64,000 nucleotides of DNA from Limnohabitans sp. G3-2. Lineage in GTDB: Bacteria > Pseudomonadota > Gammaproteobacteria > Burkholderiales > Burkholderiaceae_C. A program made the translations under genes and the position numbers. The first letter of the stretch is position 1. Each line of letters starts with the position of its first letter. This document shows positions 1-8,407 of this stretch, one piece after another. The notes under the pieces are model-generated. The model was not told where the DNA came from. It saw nothing but the letters and a program-made list of their open reading frames with translations, and did no database searches. The stretch lies in the NCBI RefSeq assembly GCF_002778275.1, contig NZ_NESG01000001.1:186001-250000 (forward strand). Reading direction: 5' to 3'.

Positions 1-754
1 CCACCGCCAGCATGAGCGCGGGGTGGACCACGGTTTTCACCACAGACAATTTCAGGGCAGACATGAACTGCTTGCCGATCGGCGTTTGTGACAGCGTGAT
101 GCCCACCAGCACCAAAGCGATCGGACCAAAAGCACTGCCGAGCAATGCCAACGGTCGGTCCACCACCGGGTGCAGGCCCCAGCCGGTCTGGGCATAGACC
201 AAACCCACCAAAATCGGCAAAGGCACGGGGTGAACGATGGCGTTGCGCACCGCAGACGCCACCGTGCGCCAAACAGCGCGGCGCTCGCCGGACAGGGCGG
301 CGTGCTCGCTGGCCACTTGCAACTCCAGCACCAGCGTGGCCGCACTCAGCAAAACCAAGGCGTGCAAAGAGATCAAGGTGAACAGCAAGACCTGGCCCTC
401 TTGTCCATAGGCCAAGCCGATCAAGGGCACGCCGATCATCAAGGTGTTGCTGAAAATACTGGCCAATGCCAGCACCGAAGCGCGGCTGTTGCGACCATAG
501 AGCCAAAGCATGGCGACAAACAAGGCCCCGGCCACCAGAAAATACTGCGCCACGGGTTTGAAATCCAGCTGCTCTATGCGCACGCTGCTCATGGTGCGAA
601 ACAAGAGCGCTTGGGTCAGCACCAAAAACACCAGATTGGACAAGTCGCGCACCGACTCCCCGCGCACCAGTTTGGCCTTGCCCGCCACAAAGCCCACCAC
701 AATCAGCAGCACCACGGGCAGCAAGGACGACAAAACGGGATGGTCAAGGTTCAT
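1..754 (-). CDS. AEC-family transporter (auxin efflux carrier type), 3' end cut by window edge
   Basis: Reading the minus strand from the ATG at 754 gives an uninterrupted frame to the window edge, about 251 codons, so the C-terminus is missing. The product is very hydrophobic with evenly spaced membrane helices. It begins MNLDHPVLSSLLPVVLLIVV and later shows SNTLMIGVPLIGLAYG, the conserved N-to-G turn of AEC/MTP permeases (Pfam Mem_trans family). Members are inner-membrane carriers of organic anions such as malate or malonate, but the substrate cannot be read here. It lies 82 bases downstream of the TonB receptor on the same strand, and co-transcription is possible but not shown. Confidence 0.8.
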   Translation of the reverse strand, partial: MNLDHPVLSSLLPVVLLIVVGFVAGKAKLVRGESVRDLSNLVFLVLTQALLFRTMSSVRIEQLDFKPVAQYFLVAGALFVAMLWLYGRNSRASVLALASIFSNTLMIGVPLIGLAYGQEGQVLLFTLISLHALVLLSAATLVLELQVASEHAALSGERRAVWRTVASAVRNAIVHPVPLPILVGLVYAQTGWGLHPVVDRPLALLGSAFGPIALVLVGITLSQTPIGKQFMSALKLSVVKTVVHPALMLAV

Positions 755-836
755 GCCCGGATTATCTCGTGGCCCCAGCCGCTCAAATAGCGGAAACCAC
801 GTAGCGCCGCCGCCATTGGCGACGCCACGCAGGCCA

Positions 837-2867
837 TCAGAACGTGGCCTGAACCCCCAACTTGAAGCTGCGTCCCGGCAAAGGCGACTTGCCAAAAGCA
901 GTACTCGTGAGGATGGAACTGGCGCTGTAGGCCAATTCGTTGGTCAGGTTGTCCATGCGGGCAAACCAATTGAGCACGGTGGCGTCCAGCTTCTGGCGGT
1001 AAGACACGCTGGCATTGACCAGGGTGTAGGCAGCCGTGGCCTTACTGCCGTCGGGCACGCGCTTTTGCGCCGCATGCCAGTCGGCACCTAGCCTGGCGCT
1101 CCAGGGGCCTTGACCGTGGACCAAGGTCGCACCCACACGCATGGGGGCGATGCGCGGTAAGGGCTCGCCTGAGCTTTCGTTGGTGGCCCGCACGGTGTCG
1201 GCCCGCCAGTCCAGATCGAGCGTCGAGGCGCCCTGCCACAGGCGCTGACGGCCGCTGACTTCCAGACCCTTGAATTGGGCCTTGACGCCTTGGTAAAGCT
1301 GCACGGGCAGTGAAGGCGTCGTTGGATCGTTGTCGACATCTTCAACAACACCCGTATCCATCAAACCAATGTAATTGGTGAAATGGCTTGCAAATGCTGT
1401 CACTGTCAATCGGTTGGGACCAGACTTCCAATCAAGACCAAGGTCCACACTGTTTGATTTCTCAAGTCGCAGCGTATCGTCACCGTTTTCGACTGCGTTG
1501 GTGGCGACATGCACTCCTTTTGCAAACAGCTCATAGTCTTTCGGCGCACGTTGTGTCATGGCGGCATGGCCTGTTAGGCTCCATGAGGGAGATAACCTGA
1601 ACAAAGCGCCGGTTGCCAAACTCAGAGGAGAAAAGCGCCGCACGCCAGTGACAAAATCACCCGGCCGATCTGGGTTACCCATGGATTCGACCCTCACAGT
1701 CTCCCAACGCGCACCGGCCGTGACTTGGCCCCAAGTGGTAGGCAGCTCTTCGTGCACAAAAAGGGCTTGGCTGCGCGTGCGGCTAAAAGGCGCAAAGGCT
1801 TCGCTTCCCACCGCAGAAAAGCGGCTCGACTCGGTCTGCACACCCACCACGCCTTGCCACCCCGCCAACGGGCGGTGTCGTGCCTCGATGCGCAGATCCT
1901 GGCCCTTATTGGCAAACACGGTGCCTACATCAGCGCCTTCAAACTCGGTATGTTGGTAATCGGTGTGGCTCAGGCGAGCTTTGACGCTGTCAAACCAGCC
2001 CGGCAACTGACGCACTTGGCCCTCCAGCGCGTAGCGGGTGGTCTTCATGCCAATCGTCACCTCGTCTTCGGCCACCGTCCCGTAATCGCTTTGGTAGGTG
2101 TTGACCGATGCGCCCAAATAGCCATGGTCCCAAAAGGTGCTGGCCCCGATGGCCCCACCCCTTGCGGTGCTGGCCGAGTTGCAGATGCGCCGCGCGTTGG
2201 CAGGTGCGCCGGGCTTGGTGCATTCGAGCGCGACCGGCACCCGCACATCGCCGGTGCGGCGGTCAAAACCATCCAAGTGCAGGGCATAACGTTCGTTACC
2301 CGCCTCCACCAAACCGGCCACGCTGCGTTCGTCGTTGCCTGTGCCCACTTGCAGCTGGGCTTTGCCCTGCACGCCCGAAACCGGCGCGCGCGGGAGGCGG
2401 TTGTCGATCACGTTGACCACCCCGCCCACGGCGCTGCCGCCATAAAGCAAGGCGGCTGGGCCGCGCAGCACTTCCACACGGTCGGTGGACAAGACGTCCA
2501 AAGGCACTGCGTGGTCGTAGCTGAGCGCCGAAGCATCCAGGCTGGAGGCGCTGTTGTTCAGCACCCGGATGCGGTCCCCATCGAGCCCGCGAATGGTGGG
2601 GCGGCTGGCGTTGGGGCCAAAGTAGGTGCTGGACACACCGGGCAAGCCGTTCAGGGTTTCGCCCAAAGTGCTTTGCCCGCGTTCGAGCAGATCGGCACGG
2701 CCCATGGTGCTCACAGGCACGGTGGTGCTGTCGCGACCCAAGGGGTTGCCGGTGATGACGATTTCTGGGAGCACACTGGGTGCAGCGTTTTGCGCCCAAG
2801 CGTTTGAAAGAGACAAAGTGGCCAAGCAGGCGCAAGCCAAAGCCGAAAGCTGGAAAGAATGGGTCAT
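837..2867 (-). CDS. TonB-dependent outer-membrane receptor, ZnuD-like
   Basis: 676 residues. A signal peptide ends near AWAQ, followed by a TonB-box-like stretch (PEIVITG), a plug domain with the conserved VEVLRGPAALLYGG segment at about residues 130–145, and a 22-strand-type barrel ending in a terminal aromatic (VQATF). The barrel stretch around APKDYELFAKGVHVATNA resembles Neisseria ZnuD zinc receptors and their proteobacterial relatives. It would import a chelated or free metal across the outer membrane using TonB energy. Two small His-rich exported proteins lie directly upstream on the same strand, which supports a metal role. I saw no clear Zur box, so zinc specificity is inference. Confidence 0.85.
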   Translation of the reverse strand: MTHSFQLSALACACLATLSLSNAWAQNAAPSVLPEIVITGNPLGRDSTTVPVSTMGRADLLERGQSTLGETLNGLPGVSSTYFGPNASRPTIRGLDGDRIRVLNNSASSLDASALSYDHAVPLDVLSTDRVEVLRGPAALLYGGSAVGGVVNVIDNRLPRAPVSGVQGKAQLQVGTGNDERSVAGLVEAGNERYALHLDGFDRRTGDVRVPVALECTKPGAPANARRICNSASTARGGAIGASTFWDHGYLGASVNTYQSDYGTVAEDEVTIGMKTTRYALEGQVRQLPGWFDSVKARLSHTDYQHTEFEGADVGTVFANKGQDLRIEARHRPLAGWQGVVGVQTESSRFSAVGSEAFAPFSRTRSQALFVHEELPTTWGQVTAGARWETVRVESMGNPDRPGDFVTGVRRFSPLSLATGALFRLSPSWSLTGHAAMTQRAPKDYELFAKGVHVATNAVENGDDTLRLEKSNSVDLGLDWKSGPNRLTVTAFASHFTNYIGLMDTGVVEDVDNDPTTPSLPVQLYQGVKAQFKGLEVSGRQRLWQGASTLDLDWRADTVRATNESSGEPLPRIAPMRVGATLVHGQGPWSARLGADWHAAQKRVPDGSKATAAYTLVNASVSYRQKLDATVLNWFARMDNLTNELAYSASSILTSTAFGKSPLPGRSFKLGVQATF

Positions 2868-2945
2868 AACAATGTGATTTGAAAAACAGGAACAGTCCAG
2901 CGCCTTCCGCCACAGACGGAAAGTCAGCCAGACGAGGTCAGGGGT

Positions 2946-3344
2946 TCAAATCAACACAGGCGGCGCACGGGCTTGCGCCGGGGACCAGCGGTCCCGGTCT
3001 GAAGAAAAAGCAAGCCGAAAGATGGGGGGCGCTGTAGTCCCCATCGGGGCCAAGCCAGGTGAGCACGATGCACTCAGCCGCTCGGCTTGGGACAGGTGAT
3101 CCAGTACACGGCACAGGTCTGAGTCGGCGTCATGGCCCAGATCGTCCAGATGCCCTTCGTGTCGATGTTCATCTTGCCCAGGCTCAGCAAGCACATGTCC
3201 CTCGTGCCGCTCAACGGACGCTGACAGCGCATGCCCGGTCCCGTGCGCAATGCCATGCCACTGACCCCAAAGCGGGGACCACAACAAGGCCCCCAGCAGC
3301 AGGATATTCAGCCAGCGCGGCAGGCGTGAACAGGCTGAATTCAT
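2946..3344 (-). CDS. Small His-rich exported protein, DUF2946-like
   Basis: 132 residues with an N-terminal hydrophobic segment (LNILLLGALLWSPLWGQW). A middle section of about 45 residues is dense in His and acidic residues (for example HEGHVLAEPGQDEHRHEGH), followed by CRVLDH and a C-terminus ending ARAPPVLI. The hydrophobic start, HGIAHG motif, lone Cys region and the terminal APP motif resemble DUF2946 proteins, which often sit beside TonB receptors. The His cluster suggests periplasmic metal binding. It is 78 bases upstream of the receptor and 24 bases downstream of another small His/Cys protein. The function is not established. Confidence 0.7.
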   Translation of the reverse strand: MNSACSRLPRWLNILLLGALLWSPLWGQWHGIAHGTGHALSASVERHEGHVLAEPGQDEHRHEGHLDDLGHDADSDLCRVLDHLSQAERLSASCSPGLAPMGTTAPPIFRLAFSSDRDRWSPAQARAPPVLI

Positions 3345-3368
3345 GGCCGGTGCGTGGTCAGCAGTGGA

Positions 3369-3608
3369 TCAATGGGCGTGCTTCATGCCGCAATACTTGC
3401 CCAAAGCCAAGCCCTTGCAGGCGGTTTGCAGGGCCTTGGTGCATTGGTCGGGCTTCTTGCCGGACTCCAGGCATTTGGCCGCCGCCTCGTGGGCCTCGGC
3501 CATGGCACGGTGACGGGCAATGTCTTCTTGGACTTCTTTGTGGCTGTGTTGGGCTGCAGCCCCCAAGGGCAAGGTCAAAGTGATGAGGCAAAAAACAATT
3601 TTGTTCAT
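3369..3608 (-). CDS. Small periplasmic His/Cys protein
   Basis: I start this at the ATG at 3608 (MNKIVFCLITLTLPLGAAAQ), because that gives a clean signal peptide cleaved near AAAQ. The frame extends upstream but the added residues are not signal-like. The mature part is about 59 residues, helical and charged. It has four cysteines (C46, C56, C64 and C73 of the precursor) in a pattern that could form two disulfides, and a His-rich start (HSHKE) and end (KHAH). It is the first of three same-strand genes leading to the TonB receptor. A periplasmic metal-handling role is inference and I do not recognise a named family. Confidence 0.65.
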   Translation of the reverse strand: MNKIVFCLITLTLPLGAAAQHSHKEVQEDIARHRAMAEAHEAAAKCLESGKKPDQCTKALQTACKGLALGKYCGMKHAH

Positions 3609-3688
3609 GGTCTGATTTTTGGGGATGGGGTCAAGGGGTTTGACCCTGCCCTTCAAACTGGGCACAGATAAGAATACACGGTCTTTGG

Positions 3689-4222
3689 TCACTCACGCAC
3701 CAAGCGTGCAAACGTCTTTTTGAACTTGCTAACCTTGGGCGCTGCCACCGCCATGCAATAACCTTGATAGGGGTTGCGTTCAAAAAAGTCTTGGTGGTAT
3801 GCCTCCGCCCCACTGTAATTGGCCAACGCCAGCACCTCGGTCACGATGGGCTGGCCAAAGGCGTCGGCCGCGCTCAGTTCGGCGATCAGCGCCTGCGCCA
3901 CTTGGGCTTGCTCGGCCGTGGTGAAGTAAATGCCGCTGCGGTACTGCGTGCCGATGTCGTTGCCCTGGCGGTTGAGCGTGGTCGGGTCGTGGATGACAAA
4001 GAAAATTTCCAGCAGTTCGCGGGTGCTGATCTGCGCAGGGTCGTATTCGAGCTTGACGACTTCGTTGTGCCCGGTGCGGCCGGTGCACACCTCTTCGTAA
4101 GTGGGAGCGACGGTCTGGCCATTGCAGTAACCCGATTCCACATCGGTCACGCCGCGCACCTTGACGTACACCGCCTCGGTGCACCAAAAGCACCCGCCAC
4201 CCAACACCAATGTTTCTGTCAT
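3689..4222 (-). CDS. msrA: Peptide methionine sulfoxide reductase MsrA
   Basis: 177 residues. It reduces methionine-S-sulfoxide in proteins and free methionine. The catalytic GCFW motif is present with nucleophile C11, and a recycling cysteine lies near the C-terminus (C156, NPYQGYC). GHNEVV, DPTTLNRQGNDIGTQYRS and the ANYSGAEAYHQDF block are all family signatures. The start at 4222 is preceded by an AAGGGG ribosome binding site at suitable spacing; an upstream in-frame ATG at 4246 is less likely. It lies 54 bases downstream of the LysR gene on the same strand. Confidence 0.95.
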   Translation of the reverse strand: MTETLVLGGGCFWCTEAVYVKVRGVTDVESGYCNGQTVAPTYEEVCTGRTGHNEVVKLEYDPAQISTRELLEIFFVIHDPTTLNRQGNDIGTQYRSGIYFTTAEQAQVAQALIAELSAADAFGQPIVTEVLALANYSGAEAYHQDFFERNPYQGYCMAVAAPKVSKFKKTFARLVRE

Positions 4223-4276
4223 GTCGTTCCCCTTGTCATCCAGCACGGCCTGGCCAAAGCCAGCGTGGGTTGATTA

Positions 4277-5164
4277 TCAGACGCCCGCTGCATCGGCTTG
4301 GACGGCCTGCACAAAGTCCTTGAGCGCGGTCTGGTCTCGGTCGCTGCGCCAGAGGCAACGGGTGTCGTAACGCACATCCACCGCGTCCAGTGGCACAAAC
4401 ACAGCCCCGGCCAAGGCCGATTGCTGCAAGGCCTGAGGCACCAAGGCCACACCCAGCCCCTGAGACACCAAGGACACCACGCTCAGCCAATGGCGCAGCT
4501 CATGCACCCCTTGCGGCATCCAGCCCGCTTGCTCACACAGCATCAGGATGCGCTCATGGTAATCGGGCGATACGGTGCGCGACACCACCACCAAATCCTG
4601 GCCACGCAGCTGCGCCAGGCTCAAACTGGGCGCTTGCGCCAAGGCATGCCCCAGCGGCAAACAGGCCACCAAAGGCTGACTGGCCACCAAAATTTGCTCA
4701 AAACCGGGGGGCACCCGGGGCGTGTGGACAAAGCCGACATCCAGCCGGTCGCGCAACAACTCGGACAGTTGTTCCGTCGAACTCAACTCCCGCAGCACCA
4801 AGCGCAAGCGGGGGTGGCTGGCCTGAAAACGGCTCATGATCTGCGGTAAACCGCAATACAACATGGTGCCGGCAAAGCCGATGTGCAGCTGACCCGACTG
4901 GCCTTCGGCCACGTCTCGCGCCTCACGGGCAGCGGCGCTGGCCTGGGCCAGCAGGGCGCGTGCGGCGGGCACAAAGGCCAAACCCGCCGCCGTCAGTTGC
5001 ACGCCGCGGCTGTTGCGGTTGAACAAGGTCGCCCCCACCGAAGCCTCGAGCTGCTGAATGTTCAAACTCAAGGGCGGCTGCGAAATCGCCAGGCGCTGTG
5101 CGGCGCGGCCAAAATGAAGTTCTTCGGCCAGCATCAGAAAATAGCGCAGGTGTCGAAATTCCAT
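4277..5164 (-). CDS. LysR-family transcriptional regulator
   Basis: 295 residues. An N-terminal winged HTH (residues 1–60: MEFRHLRYFLMLAEELHFGRAAQRLAISQPPLS in two parts, then LEASVGATLFNR) is followed by a substrate-binding effector domain. It is transcribed divergently from the glutaryl-CoA dehydrogenase gene, with 99 bases between the starts. That is the usual arrangement of a LysR activator that controls its neighbour and itself. Two dyads in the gap fit LysR binding. The effector is probably a lysine- or glutarate-pathway intermediate, but that is inferred only from position. Confidence 0.9.
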   Translation of the reverse strand: MEFRHLRYFLMLAEELHFGRAAQRLAISQPPLSLNIQQLEASVGATLFNRNSRGVQLTAAGLAFVPAARALLAQASAAAREARDVAEGQSGQLHIGFAGTMLYCGLPQIMSRFQASHPRLRLVLRELSSTEQLSELLRDRLDVGFVHTPRVPPGFEQILVASQPLVACLPLGHALAQAPSLSLAQLRGQDLVVVSRTVSPDYHERILMLCEQAGWMPQGVHELRHWLSVVSLVSQGLGVALVPQALQQSALAGAVFVPLDAVDVRYDTRCLWRSDRDQTALKDFVQAVQADAAGV

Positions 5165-5178
5165 GATTAAAATAATGT

Positions 5179-5216
5179 ATTGATGAATAGGTAATCAATA
5201 TTAGACAACTATTCAT
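5179..5216. promoter_or_regulatory. Probable LysR-type operator between lysR gene and gcdH
   Basis: Two overlapping dyads lie in the 99-base divergent gap. ATTGAT (5179–5184) and ATCAAT (5194–5199) are separated by 9 bases and match the T-N11-A LysR box. A perfect 8-base inverted repeat, ATGAATAG (5183–5190) and CTATTCAT (5209–5216), overlaps it. The region is AT-rich against its GC-rich surroundings and would cover the −10/−35 area of the lysR promoter, fitting autoregulation plus activation of gcdH. Confidence 0.6.
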
Positions 5217-5263
5217 AAGCACCTGACAATCTGGGCAAGATTCATCTCACGGAGACACCGACC

Positions 5264-6451
5264 ATGGCCACCACCAAAAACACCTTCAGCTGGGAAGACC
5301 CCTTCAACCTCAGCGCACAACTGACTGACGACGAGCGTCAGGTCCAAGAAGCCGCCCGCGCCTACTGCCAAGAGCGCCTGCTGCCCCGCGTGAAAGACGC
5401 CTTCTTGAACGAGACCACCGACGTGGCCATCTTCCGCGAGATGGGTGAGCTGGGCCTTTTGGGTGCCACCATCCCCGAGCAGTACGGCGGCGCAGGTCTC
5501 AACTACGTCTGCTACGGCCTGGTGGCGCGCGAAGTCGAGCGCGTGGACTCGGGCTACCGCTCCATGATGAGCGTGCAGTCCTCTTTGGTGATGTTGCCCA
5601 TCAACGACTTCGGTTCTGAAGCCCAAAAGCAGAAATACCTGCCCAAACTGGCACGCGGTGAGTGGATCGGGTGCTTCGGCCTGACCGAACCCAACCACGG
5701 CTCTGACCCCGGCAGCATGATCACCCGCGCCAAAAAGGTGGATGGCGGTTACAGCTTGAGCGGCGCCAAGATGTGGATCACCAACAGCCCGATCGCCGAC
5801 GTGTTCGTGGTCTGGGCCAAGGACGACGGCGGCCAGATCCGTGGCTTCATCTTGGAAAAAGGCTGGAAAGGCCTGTCGGCCCCTGCGGTGCACGGCAAGG
5901 TCGGCTTGCGTGCTTCGATCACCGGCGAAATCGTCATGGACGAGGTGTTCTGCCCTGAAGAGAACGCCTTCCCCGAGGTGCGTGGCTTGAAAGGCCCCTT
6001 CACTTGCCTCAACAGCGCGCGCTACGGCATCGCCTGGGGCGCCTTGGGCGCCGCCGAAGACTGCTACGCCCGCGCCCGCCAGTACGTGATGGACCGCCAG
6101 CAATTTGGCCGCCCCTTGGCCGCCAACCAGCTGATCCAGAAGAAACTGGCCGACATGCTGACCGAGATCAGCCTGGGCCTGCAAGGCTGCCTGCGCCTGG
6201 GCCGCATGAAAGACGAAGGCACCGCTTCGGTGGACCTGACCTCCATCCTCAAGCGCAACAGCTGCGGCAAGGCTTTGGACATCGCCCGCATGGCGCGCGA
6301 CATGATGGGCGGCAACGGCATCAGCGCCGAATACGGCGTGGCACGCCACCTGGTGAACCTGGAGGTGGTCAACACCTACGAAGGCACGCACGATGTGCAC
6401 GCTTTGATTCTGGGCCGCGCCATCACGGGGATCCCGGCTTTCTCGAATTGA
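5264..6451 (+). CDS. gcdH: Glutaryl-CoA dehydrogenase
   Basis: 395 residues, the usual length of bacterial GcdH. It is an FAD acyl-CoA dehydrogenase that oxidises and decarboxylates glutaryl-CoA to crotonyl-CoA in lysine, tryptophan and glutarate breakdown. The N-terminus [18 protein letters not shown], the [15 protein letters not shown] flavin/substrate loop and the catalytic glutamate in NTYEGTHD (E373) all match GcdH rather than short-chain acyl-CoA dehydrogenases. It is monocistronic by appearance: the LysR gene is divergent upstream and a strong terminator follows. Confidence 0.95.
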   Translation: MATTKNTFSWEDPFNLSAQLTDDERQVQEAARAYCQERLLPRVKDAFLNETTDVAIFREMGELGLLGATIPEQYGGAGLNYVCYGLVAREVERVDSGYRSMMSVQSSLVMLPINDFGSEAQKQKYLPKLARGEWIGCFGLTEPNHGSDPGSMITRAKKVDGGYSLSGAKMWITNSPIADVFVVWAKDDGGQIRGFILEKGWKGLSAPAVHGKVGLRASITGEIVMDEVFCPEENAFPEVRGLKGPFTCLNSARYGIAWGALGAAEDCYARARQYVMDRQQFGRPLAANQLIQKKLADMLTEISLGLQGCLRLGRMKDEGTASVDLTSILKRNSCGKALDIARMARDMMGGNGISAEYGVARHLVNLEVVNTYEGTHDVHALILGRAITGIPAFSN

Positions 6452-6471
6452 TCCTTGGCCTCGGCCAACCC

Positions 6472-6502
6472 AAGGGCTGCCGTCGGGCAGCCCTTTTTTT
6501 TT
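6472..6502 (+). terminator. Rho-independent terminator of gcdH
   Basis: A perfect 10-bp stem, AAGGGCTGCC (6472–6481) with GGCAGCCCTT (6486–6495), has a 4-base loop and is followed by an unbroken T-run to 6502. It lies 20 bases after the gcdH stop and shows that the TetR gene downstream is a separate unit. Confidence 0.93.
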
Positions 6503-6553
6503 GGCGGGCCCAAGGTGCGCCAGCGCCTTGACGAACACCGGCGCAGGCCGTAC

Positions 6554-6577
6554 ATTACTAACCAGTCAGTCATTAAT
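6554..6577. promoter_or_regulatory. Candidate TetR operator overlapping the tetR/efflux promoter
   Basis: A 24-base imperfect dyad has arms that match as ATTA-T-AC on the left and GT-A-TAAT on the right. Its centre is ACCAGTCAGT, a core common in operators of AcrR/TetR repressors. It ends six bases before the proposed GTG start of the regulator, so bound repressor would block the promoter or initiation of its own mRNA and possibly of the efflux genes behind it. Confidence 0.55.
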
Positions 6578-6583
6578 CAAGCC

Positions 6584-7228
6584 GTGAACCCCACCGATCC
6601 CATCGCGCCCCACAAACGTGAACGCCGCAAACAAGACCGCCCAGGCGAGTTGCTGGAGGCGGCTTTGGATTTGTTCGTGGAAAAAGGCTTTGCCGCCACC
6701 CGCGTCGAAGAGGTGGCCTTGCGGGCTGGCGTGTCCAAAGGCACGCTCTTTTTGTACTTTCCCAGCAAAGAAGACCTGTTCAAGGCCGTGGTGCACGACA
6801 ACTTGGTGGTGCCCGTGACGCAAGGCGCTGTCGAAGTGGCGCAATTCCAAGGCACGATGGGGGAACTGCTGGAATGGATGATGCTGCAATGGTGGCGTCG
6901 TTACGGTGCCACCAAGGCATCGGGCATTTCCAAACTGGTCATGAGCGAGGCCAGCAACTTTCCGGACCTGGCGGTTTTTTTCCGAAACGAAGTGATTGAG
7001 CCTGCCCACGCGCTGGTGCGCAACACTTTGCAACGCGGCATGGACCGCGGCGAGTTTCGCGCCATGGACATCGATTTGACCTTGCACTCGGTCATGGCGC
7101 CACTTTTGTTTTTGGTGATGTGGAAGCATTCCATGGGGCCATGCTGCCCCAGCCATGAACAAATCGACCCTGAAGCGTTCATCACACAGCACGCCCGACT
7201 GATGGCGCGTGGCCTGTCTCCCACCTGA
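6584..7228 (+). CDS. TetR/AcrR-family repressor
   Basis: 214 residues from the GTG at 6584. A longer frame exists, but it would start upstream of the gcdH terminator and run through it, so I reject that start. The N-terminal HTH is clear (LLEAALDLFVEKGFAATRVEEVA, then GVSKGTLFLYFPSKEDLF), followed by a helical ligand-binding domain. It sits 29 bases before an RND adaptor and pump, a standard arrangement for a local efflux repressor that releases DNA when it binds a pump substrate. No clear Shine-Dalgarno precedes the GTG. Confidence 0.88.
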   Translation: MNPTDPIAPHKRERRKQDRPGELLEAALDLFVEKGFAATRVEEVALRAGVSKGTLFLYFPSKEDLFKAVVHDNLVVPVTQGAVEVAQFQGTMGELLEWMMLQWWRRYGATKASGISKLVMSEASNFPDLAVFFRNEVIEPAHALVRNTLQRGMDRGEFRAMDIDLTLHSVMAPLLFLVMWKHSMGPCCPSHEQIDPEAFITQHARLMARGLSPT

Positions 7229-7257
7229 TTTTCAACAGATTTTTGTCCCCCTCCACC

Positions 7258-8394
7258 ATGAAAAAATCGACCCTTTGGATTTTGTCCGCCGTTGCCGCTG
7301 CAGCCTTGCTCGCTGGCGCCATGCGTTGGATGAGCCCACCTTCAACCAAGGCCACAGCGGTCCCCTCTCAGGCCCCCACAGCCAGCACGGTTGAATTGAG
7401 CGCCAATGACATCGTCCGCGTACAGGCCATGGACATGGTTTTGGATTTGCAGGTCTCGGGCACGCTCAAGGCCAGCCAGAGCGCCATGGTCAAGGCACGC
7501 GTGGCGGGGGAATTGATGGACCTGACGGTGCGCGAAGGGGACCTGGTCAAGGCGGGTCAAGTCATCGCCCGAATCGACCCGACCGAATACCAAGCGCGGG
7601 AGCGTCAAGCCAAACAACAGGCCGATGCAGCGGGCGCGCAGGTGGACATTGCGCAAAAACAATACGACAACAACAAGGCCTTGATGGAGCAGGGCTTCAT
7701 TTCGCCGACCGCTTTGCAAAACGCGATGGCCAGCCTCAGTGGCGCCAAAGCCACCCACATGGCCGCCGTGGCTGCGCACGATGTGACCCGCAAAGCCTTG
7801 GACGATGCCATTGTCCGCGCCCCCATCAGCGGCCAGGTGGCCCAGCGTTTGGCGCAACCGGGCGAGCGCATGGCGATCGACGCGAGAATTGTTGAAGTCG
7901 TCAACCTGAGTCAATTCGAAGTGGAAGTCGGCTTGCCAGCCGCAGACGCAGGTTTGGTGCGTCCGGGCATGCGCGCCCAAATGAGCATTGAGGGCTTCGA
8001 AGAACCCGTGAGCGCCAAAGTTTTGCGGATCAGCCCCAGCGCCCAAGCAGGCAGCCGCAGCGTGTTGGTCTTTCTGGGCATTGCCGGAGAAGAGGGCCTG
8101 AGACAAGGCCTCTTTGCACAAGGCAAGCTGGGCACGAAAAGCACCCGGGCTTTGGCCGTGCCATTGGCCAGCGTGCGCATCGACAAACCACAAGCCTACG
8201 TGCAGGTCATCGATGGCGAACAAATCAAGCACGTCACGGTGCAAACCGGCACACGCACAGAGCAAACACAAAACGCCCTCACCCTGACTTGGGTGGAGGT
8301 TCAAGGGGTGACAGAGGGCACACAGGTCTTGACCGCCAGCGCAGGCGCCGTTCGTGAAGGCACCCAGGTGAAGTTCGCACCCGGCGTGCGCTGA
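7258..8394 (+). CDS. RND efflux periplasmic adaptor (membrane fusion protein)
   Basis: 378 residues from the ATG at 7258. It has an N-terminal membrane anchor or signal (LWILSAVAAAALLAGAM), no lipobox cysteine, then the usual adaptor order. That order is a lipoyl half-motif (VRVQAMDMVLDLQVSGTL), an alpha-helical hairpin (about residues 110–170), the second lipoyl half with VRAPISGQVAQRLAQPGER, and beta-barrel and membrane-proximal domains. It links the inner-membrane pump to a TolC-type channel. The pump gene begins 13 bases downstream, and a TolC homologue follows three genes later. Confidence 0.92.
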   Translation: MKKSTLWILSAVAAAALLAGAMRWMSPPSTKATAVPSQAPTASTVELSANDIVRVQAMDMVLDLQVSGTLKASQSAMVKARVAGELMDLTVREGDLVKAGQVIARIDPTEYQARERQAKQQADAAGAQVDIAQKQYDNNKALMEQGFISPTALQNAMASLSGAKATHMAAVAAHDVTRKALDDAIVRAPISGQVAQRLAQPGERMAIDARIVEVVNLSQFEVEVGLPAADAGLVRPGMRAQMSIEGFEEPVSAKVLRISPSAQAGSRSVLVFLGIAGEEGLRQGLFAQGKLGTKSTRALAVPLASVRIDKPQAYVQVIDGEQIKHVTVQTGTRTEQTQNALTLTWVEVQGVTEGTQVLTASAGAVREGTQVKFAPGVR

Positions 8395-8407
8395 AGGATA
8401 GCCCGCC

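Noticed and set aside
5213..6538. A 441-codon minus-strand frame opposite gcdH
   Set aside because: It is antisense to a complete glutaryl-CoA dehydrogenase and runs across its terminator. It is rich in His/Ala/Gly with no motif.
6455..6583. Longer N-terminus for the TetR regulator
   Set aside because: The extension would start four bases after the gcdH stop and translate through its terminator and the operator dyad. TetR homology starts only after the GTG at 6584.
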